From positions 1 to 56,514 of the forward strand of contig JABWCE010000017.1 in NCBI GenBank assembly GCA_013359235.1: 56,514 nucleotides of DNA. The letters are read 5' to 3'. Source of the stretch: Bacteroidota bacterium (GTDB lineage Bacteria > Bacteroidota > Bacteroidia > NS11-12g > UBA9320). Shown here in pieces: positions 52,436 through 56,514 of the stretch (position 1 is the stretch's first letter; each line of letters begins with the position of its first letter). A program made the position numbers and the translations under genes. A model generated the notes under the pieces. It saw only the letters and a program-made list of their open reading frames with translations. It did no database searches and was not told the DNA's origin.

Positions 52436-52906
52436 TTATTTTAAAATTTCCTGAACTTTTTCAAGTTTTATACCTACACTCACAACTTCTTTTAAAACAG
52501 TATCTCTCATATTTTGTTCGAGTTCGAAACGATATTTGCCACTTTTGCCAAATACTTTATTTTTTAAAGCTGGTAGCCTGAAACTAATTATATGCCCAAG
52601 AGTATTGCCAATCCATTTGCCGCGGTGGTCGGCAAGTGTAAGCATGAGGTCATTTTCAAGATTAGTGCTATCAGGGTAAATAATATTTAATTTCAACCAT
52701 AAATTACTGTATTTGTAATCATTGCTAACTCTTAAATTTACATAAAGATTGTAGTAATAGCCGGTATCGTGTATTTCTACAGGTATTGATATTTTGTTGT
52801 TTTTGTTCCACTGGCTGTTTTTGATATTTTTCCATTGGTCAATAACCGGAACTACTGTACAAGCCGCAAAAATTATAATAAAAATGTAAAATGCGATTTT
52901 TTTCAA
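52436..52906 (-). CDS. gldH: Gliding motility lipoprotein GldH
   Basis: GldH is one of the Gld lipoproteins needed for gliding in Flavobacterium and is found widely beyond gliding species. Starting at the TTG at 52906 gives a compact lipoprotein signal MKKIAFYIFIIIFAAC. A TTG ten codons upstream (52936) is an alternative and would make a longer N-terminus. The body shows family segments: DTGYYYNLYVNLRVSNDYKYSNLWL, DHRGKWIGNTLGHI and YRFELEQNMRDTVLKEVVSVGI (quoted in part). It sits between the C1 peptidase and lpdA genes. Presence of T9SS-sorted proteins in the same window agrees with it. Confidence 0.88.
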   Translation of the reverse strand: MKKIAFYIFIIIFAACTVVPVIDQWKNIKNSQWNKNNKISIPVEIHDTGYYYNLYVNLRVSNDYKYSNLWLKLNIIYPDSTNLENDLMLTLADHRGKWIGNTLGHIISFRLPALKNKVFGKSGKYRFELEQNMRDTVLKEVVSVGIKLEKVQEILK

Positions 52907-52941
52907 TGTAGCTTGATGAATTATTGAAAATTGCAAAATAC

Positions 52942-54147
52942 TTAGTTAATACCGAGTTTCTTTTTAATATCTGACGGAAGTGCATCTTTATGAACCATTA
53001 TATCCATGGTTTTGTATTTTACATAAGTTTCTGATGCAAAAAGATAGCCGTCACAATCGTTGTGTTTTACACCCCACGAATTTTTTACACGATAAAACAC
53101 TTTGCCTGTTTGGTCTTTGTAAATACCGGTAATATGCATACCATGATCGTCAGTGGTTTGAAAATTGTCAAATGCATCTTGACGGTCTTGCTGTGTTATG
53201 CTTTTTTCTGTACATGGAGCATCAAACGGAGTGCCGGTTTTATCAGCTCCGGCATTATTAAAATGTTTGTTATCTTCTCCTTTTTTACTAACGTTTGTTT
53301 CGTCTTCGGGTACAATTGCCAAACCATTTTTAAATGAAAATCCTTTTTCGGATACATCAGTTGCCCAGGCAATGGTATATCCGGTTTTCAAGGCATTGTT
53401 TACTATACTCATCATTTCGTCTGCCGGCACATTGTAAACACTTTGCGAAGCCCAATTGTCTTCTACTTCCAAAATAAATTTTTGATAAAAAGGATGATGA
53501 GTAAATGATGTAATGGTAATATAATCATCCATGTTTAAGCCCATATTTGCTGCAAAACTTATTGGTGTATATTTTTTGCCTTGAAATGTGAAATTGTCGG
53601 GTACATTGCCAAGATATGCGTCAACAACAGAGGTATAAGCTTTTTTCCAGCTTGTGGTAAGAGTTTTTTGGGGATTTTCTGATATTACTTTTACTATTGC
53701 TCCAAGTATAGCTTCGAGTTCGGCATGATTGTGTTTTTCGCCTCCACCATAGTTTTTTCCACTGTAAACCTCTTCGGGAACTATACCGTAATTTTTAATG
53801 ATATATGGTATATCCCAAAACGAACCGCCTTGTCCAAAATTGCTTTTGCCGTGCATTCTCACATATTTTTGAGCTTTGTCAATATAGGCATTTCTCACTA
53901 CAAACATTTCACTTAGATTGAAATTTCCTTTACCTTTTCTTAGCAATTCTGATTCGAAAAATGAAAGTGCTGAAAATGACCAGCAAGTGCCTGTATTGCT
54001 TTGGTCCTGAACAGGTGTGGCATCGTAGTTTACAACTTTGGTAAACAAATAACCACCACCTTTTTTGTTTCGGATGGTATCTTGAGAAAAACTTATAGTA
54101 ACCAAACTAAAAGTTAAAATAAATACAACTAAAATTTTTTTCTTCAT
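52942..54147 (-). CDS. Exported C1-family cysteine peptidase (bleomycin hydrolase-like)
   Basis: A papain-fold peptidase of 401 residues from the ATG at 54147. A longer TTG frame would begin inside the -7 box at 54176-54169. Signal peptide MKKKILVVFILTFSLVTISFS shows export. Catalytic C55 is in QSNTGTCWSF with the oxyanion glutamine Q48 just before it. DDHGMHITGI supplies the histidine and VKNSWGVKHND the asparagine. The long insertions and overall length match the PepC/bleomycin hydrolase branch, whose classic members are cytoplasmic aminopeptidases. It heads the operon with gldH and lpdA. Confidence 0.9.
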   Translation of the reverse strand: MKKKILVVFILTFSLVTISFSQDTIRNKKGGGYLFTKVVNYDATPVQDQSNTGTCWSFSALSFFESELLRKGKGNFNLSEMFVVRNAYIDKAQKYVRMHGKSNFGQGGSFWDIPYIIKNYGIVPEEVYSGKNYGGGEKHNHAELEAILGAIVKVISENPQKTLTTSWKKAYTSVVDAYLGNVPDNFTFQGKKYTPISFAANMGLNMDDYITITSFTHHPFYQKFILEVEDNWASQSVYNVPADEMMSIVNNALKTGYTIAWATDVSEKGFSFKNGLAIVPEDETNVSKKGEDNKHFNNAGADKTGTPFDAPCTEKSITQQDRQDAFDNFQTTDDHGMHITGIYKDQTGKVFYRVKNSWGVKHNDCDGYLFASETYVKYKTMDIMVHKDALPSDIKKKLGIN

Positions 54148-54168
54148 TTTATTTATTAAATATTTCAG

Positions 54169-54176
54169 CAAACTTA
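54169..54176 (-). promoter_or_regulatory. -7 box of the C1 peptidase/gldH/lpdA operon
   Basis: TAAGTTTG on the minus strand, 21 bases before the ATG at 54147. No -33 TTTG at the ideal distance was seen. Confidence 0.5.
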
Positions 54177-54259
54177 ATTCTATTTAAATAATTTTTTTTT
54201 AAATTCTGTTTGAATTTAATTTTTTAATTTTATTGCTTAGTAAAAAACCTGAAAATAAA

Positions 54260-54290
54260 TTTGTTAATACAAAAAATTGAAATATATTTG
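54260..54290 (+). promoter_or_regulatory. Promoter of the cysteine-rich secreted protein gene
   Basis: TTTG at 54260-54263, a 19-base spacer and TATATTTG at 54283-54290 give a full Bacteroidota promoter, identical in spacing to that of the Fic gene. The ATG lies 23 bases downstream, which argues against a GTG start at 54293. Confidence 0.65.
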
Positions 54291-54313
54291 AAGTGAATAA
54301 AAAAAATAATATT

Positions 54314-54814
54314 ATGAAAACAACAAACATCAAACAACAAAAATCTTATGTACTTATTGTTTTAACAATTTTTCTAATGGGTTTAACCTATAAATCAAAA
54401 GCCCAGTCGTCGTGTTGCCAAATTACTACTACAAGTGAAGTTGATTGCTATCTTGCTATAAAAATTAAATGCAATGGGTCGTATTTAAACTGTACTGATA
54501 CGGCAAATACAAATAATTGTAATCCTTCGCCATGTTATATGGGTGGTTGTTTTGTATCTGACTTTGTAATTCAACCTGGGACATCATTTTATCCCTCTAC
54601 AACTACAGCAACTTTTGATATTACAAAATGCCCATGTGATTTAGAAATAGAGCTTTTTGGAGTTGGATTTGTATTAAATGGTAATACAACTTTTAATTCT
54701 ACCCATACAAACGACCACTTAGGAACATTAGGTTCATGTTGCCCAGGAGGTATAGAAGTTGTTTTTGACCCAGCAGCTTGTACTTTATTGATAACAATGC
54801 CATCATGTCCATAA
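54314..54814 (+). CDS. Cysteine-rich secreted protein of unknown family
   Basis: The 166-residue product begins with a signal peptide ending in YKSKAQ (about residue 31). The mature part of about 135 residues contains 14 cysteines, including CC pairs at SSCCQ and GSCCPGG and a CPCD motif, so several disulfides are likely after export. No T9SS sorting domain is present. The strand-like segments VDCYLAIKIKC and VVFDPAACTLLI suggest a small beta-sandwich. No family was recognised. A second secreted protein gene follows after three bases. Confidence 0.75.
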   Translation: MKTTNIKQQKSYVLIVLTIFLMGLTYKSKAQSSCCQITTTSEVDCYLAIKIKCNGSYLNCTDTANTNNCNPSPCYMGGCFVSDFVIQPGTSFYPSTTTATFDITKCPCDLEIELFGVGFVLNGNTTFNSTHTNDHLGTLGSCCPGGIEVVFDPAACTLLITMPSCP

Positions 54815-54817
54815 TTT

Positions 54818-56514
54818 ATGATTAAATTAAGATTATTTAATATATTAATATTTTTGGAATTTTTAGTTATAAGTCCACAAAGTAATTCGCAACAATTAAA
54901 AGATTATTTTACATACTATATTTCAGATACATCTGCAAAAAGACAAAATATTTTTAATGGAAATGATATTGATTCGGAAAATGATGATAATTTTTTAAAA
55001 TTAGAATCTGATGGAGATAATCTATATTATATAAACAACTTTGCAGGTAATATAAAATTTACATCACTTTACATCGATACTAATTTACACGAAAAACCAT
55101 ATTCAGATATAAAAGAATCACAAATATTGTTTTGCAAATACAATATTAACAGTCATTCATTAAATGTTAAAAAATTTGGGAGTAATTATTTTAATAAAGT
55201 ATGGTTAACAAAAATTGATGAAAAAAAGAGAAATATTTGTACAATAATAAGTACCTGTGACGATACTGTTAGGCTTGACCCCTCAAATCAAAATGATTTT
55301 ATTTCTTTTATAGACAGAAAAGAAAGATTATGGATGCTTGTTATAAATACAGAAGGTAAATTAATTTCAAAATTATTGATTGCAGAATATAATTTACCTA
55401 GTAATATTAGAACATACGATCATCATAAAATTGCTGTATTAAGTAAATTTGAAAATAATGATAATATAATTTTTCCATTCAAATCACAAAACGCATTAAG
55501 AATTTTGCCTGATTATGAGGCAGATAGTTTCAATTTGAAAAATGGAGTTAGATATATTTTGTGTTTTAATATTAAAACCAATAAATTAAAATGGGTAAAA
55601 AAACTTATTGCTACAAACCAGATTTTTGTTTCAAATAATATTAATAATATTAAAATGACTGTTTGTGTGCAGCTATCTAAAAAAGACTCATTATTGATTT
55701 ATTCAGATTTTAATAATAAAAATACAATTTCTTATAATTTTAATTATGAAAATTTATTTGATGACGAAATGATTACATATATTTTTAAATTTGACACTTT
55801 TGGTAATATAACACCACTATTTAATGTAACATCTAAAAAAATATATGAGCCAGAAGACAGAACAATAATTGAAAATATAATTGAAAATAATAGCAAATTA
55901 CTTGTATTATTATCTTCAAATAATGATTCAATTAAAATATTTAATAAATATATTATAGGGAAACCTGACCCATTGTTCCCTTATACAAAGAGTAAGAAGA
56001 AAATATTTTTTTTTGAAATAGATATTAATAACCAAAAAACTAACAATTTATTAAATAATATTAATGATTCTATTATACCTCTTAATTTGATTAAAACAAT
56101 AAATGGATTTTATACTTTATTCAGATATAGCAATACGGCAGTTAATTTCAATTTAAACAAAACCGATACAATTATTAATTTCAAAGATGATGATTATTTT
56201 AAATATCCCGAAAATTTAACTTTTCATACAATATGCAAATATGATACAAATTACGAAATAAAATGGTTAAACAAAGGGTTCGTAAAGAATATATTTGATA
56301 TTAATAATAAAAATATTATTATAAATTATTTTCTTAAATATCCTCGAAGTTTTGACATTGACTTTAGACCCGAACAAATTGGTCAAATAAAACCTGTTCC
56401 TATTATGATGATGGAAGCAATTTACAATTGCAAACCAATATCTTATTACAAAAGCGAGGATATAGGAAAAAACACAGTAAAATTTACCAATTTAGGCGAA
56501 TACAATTGCAGCTA
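54818..56514 (+). CDS. Long secreted protein, 5' part (continues beyond the right edge)
   Basis: An open frame from the ATG at 54818 runs without a stop through 565 codons to the window edge. It starts with a signal peptide (MIKLRLFNILIFLEFLVIS). The rest is extremely rich in asparagine, isoleucine and lysine, with AT-rich codons even for this genome. Segments such as LWMLVINTEGKLISKLLIAEY and YILCFNIKTNKLKWVKKLIA look like propeller-type or PQQ-like blades. It follows the cysteine-rich gene by three bases, so the two are likely cotranscribed. A C-terminal T9SS sorting domain may lie outside the window. No family was recognised. Confidence 0.85.
   Translation, partial: MIKLRLFNILIFLEFLVISPQSNSQQLKDYFTYYISDTSAKRQNIFNGNDIDSENDDNFLKLESDGDNLYYINNFAGNIKFTSLYIDTNLHEKPYSDIKESQILFCKYNINSHSLNVKKFGSNYFNKVWLTKIDEKKRNICTIISTCDDTVRLDPSNQNDFISFIDRKERLWMLVINTEGKLISKLLIAEYNLPSNIRTYDHHKIAVLSKFENNDNIIFPFKSQNALRILPDYEADSFNLKNGVRYILCFNIKTNKLKWVKKLIATNQIFVSNNINNIKMTVCVQLSKKDSLLIYSDFNNKNTISYNFNYENLFDDEMITYIFKFDTFGNITPLFNVTSKKIYEPEDRTIIENIIENNSKLLVLLSSNNDSIKIFNKYIIGKPDPLFPYTKSKKKIFFFEIDINNQKTNNLLNNINDSIIPLNLIKTINGFYTLFRYSNTAVNFNLNKTDTIINFKDDDYFKYPENLTFHTICKYDTNYEIKWLNKGFVKNIFDINNKNIIINYFLKYPRSFDIDFRPEQIGQIKPVPIMMMEAIYNCKPISYYKSEDIGKNTVKFTNLGEYNCS

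Overview
The window comes from a low-GC member of the Bacteroidota, probably an anaerobic or facultative Bacteroidia-like lineage. The evidence is two proteins with type IX secretion (T9SS) C-terminal sorting domains, a GldH lipoprotein, a DUF4292/EnvC cell-envelope cluster, LytS/LytTR signalling, promoters of the TAnnTTTG type and almost no Shine-Dalgarno sequences. A pyruvate:ferredoxin oxidoreductase points to a life at least partly without oxygen.

Layout. Positions 1-1775 are an accessory island. It holds the first 27 codons of an IS1182-type transposase running off the left edge and a Fic-domain gene that is visibly richer in GC than its neighbours. The Fic gene is bracketed by two 106-bp direct repeats with hairpin-forming and palindromic segments. 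A minus-strand run then reads from 8297 down to 1776: M20 amidohydrolase, YraN, GSCFA protein, RmlD-like reductase, a T9SS-secreted beta-propeller protein, a 51-residue membrane peptide and a CopD-like membrane protein. A plus-strand block follows: DnaG, an acyltransferase and a LytS/LytTR pair with a small secreted protein.

The next block (14045-24726) is a tightly packed molybdenum-enzyme operon: MocA-like nucleotidyltransferase, XdhC, a short-chain dehydrogenase, DUF302, a fused [2Fe-2S]/molybdopterin subunit, an FAD subunit with the extra four-cysteine insertion of 4-hydroxybenzoyl-CoA reductase, pyruvate:ferredoxin oxidoreductase and a MOSC protein. Together they suggest a molybdenum hydroxylase-fold enzyme that runs reductively on electrons from pyruvate through ferredoxin. 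This is the best candidate for an undescribed system in the window.

A 14.9-kb gene (24952-39825) encodes a 4957-residue surface protein: five right-handed beta-helix modules joined by CARDB-like linkers, Ig-like domains, 16 PKD domains and a T9SS sorting signal, followed by a clear terminator. Next come the TPR lipoprotein/DUF4292/EnvC-like trio, acyl-CoA dehydrogenase, threonine dehydrogenase, a lipoprotein form of RidA, peptide release factor 1, a small beta-propeller protein, LpxH and a lipoprotein. A minus-strand operon (54147-49707) carries an exported C1 peptidase, GldH, dihydrolipoyl dehydrogenase and two tandem outer-membrane barrel proteins. The right edge holds a cysteine-rich secreted protein and a long secreted protein that continues beyond the window.

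No tRNA, rRNA, CRISPR array or replication origin was recognised. Start codons were revised in several places where a promoter -7 box or signal peptide argued against the longest reading frame.
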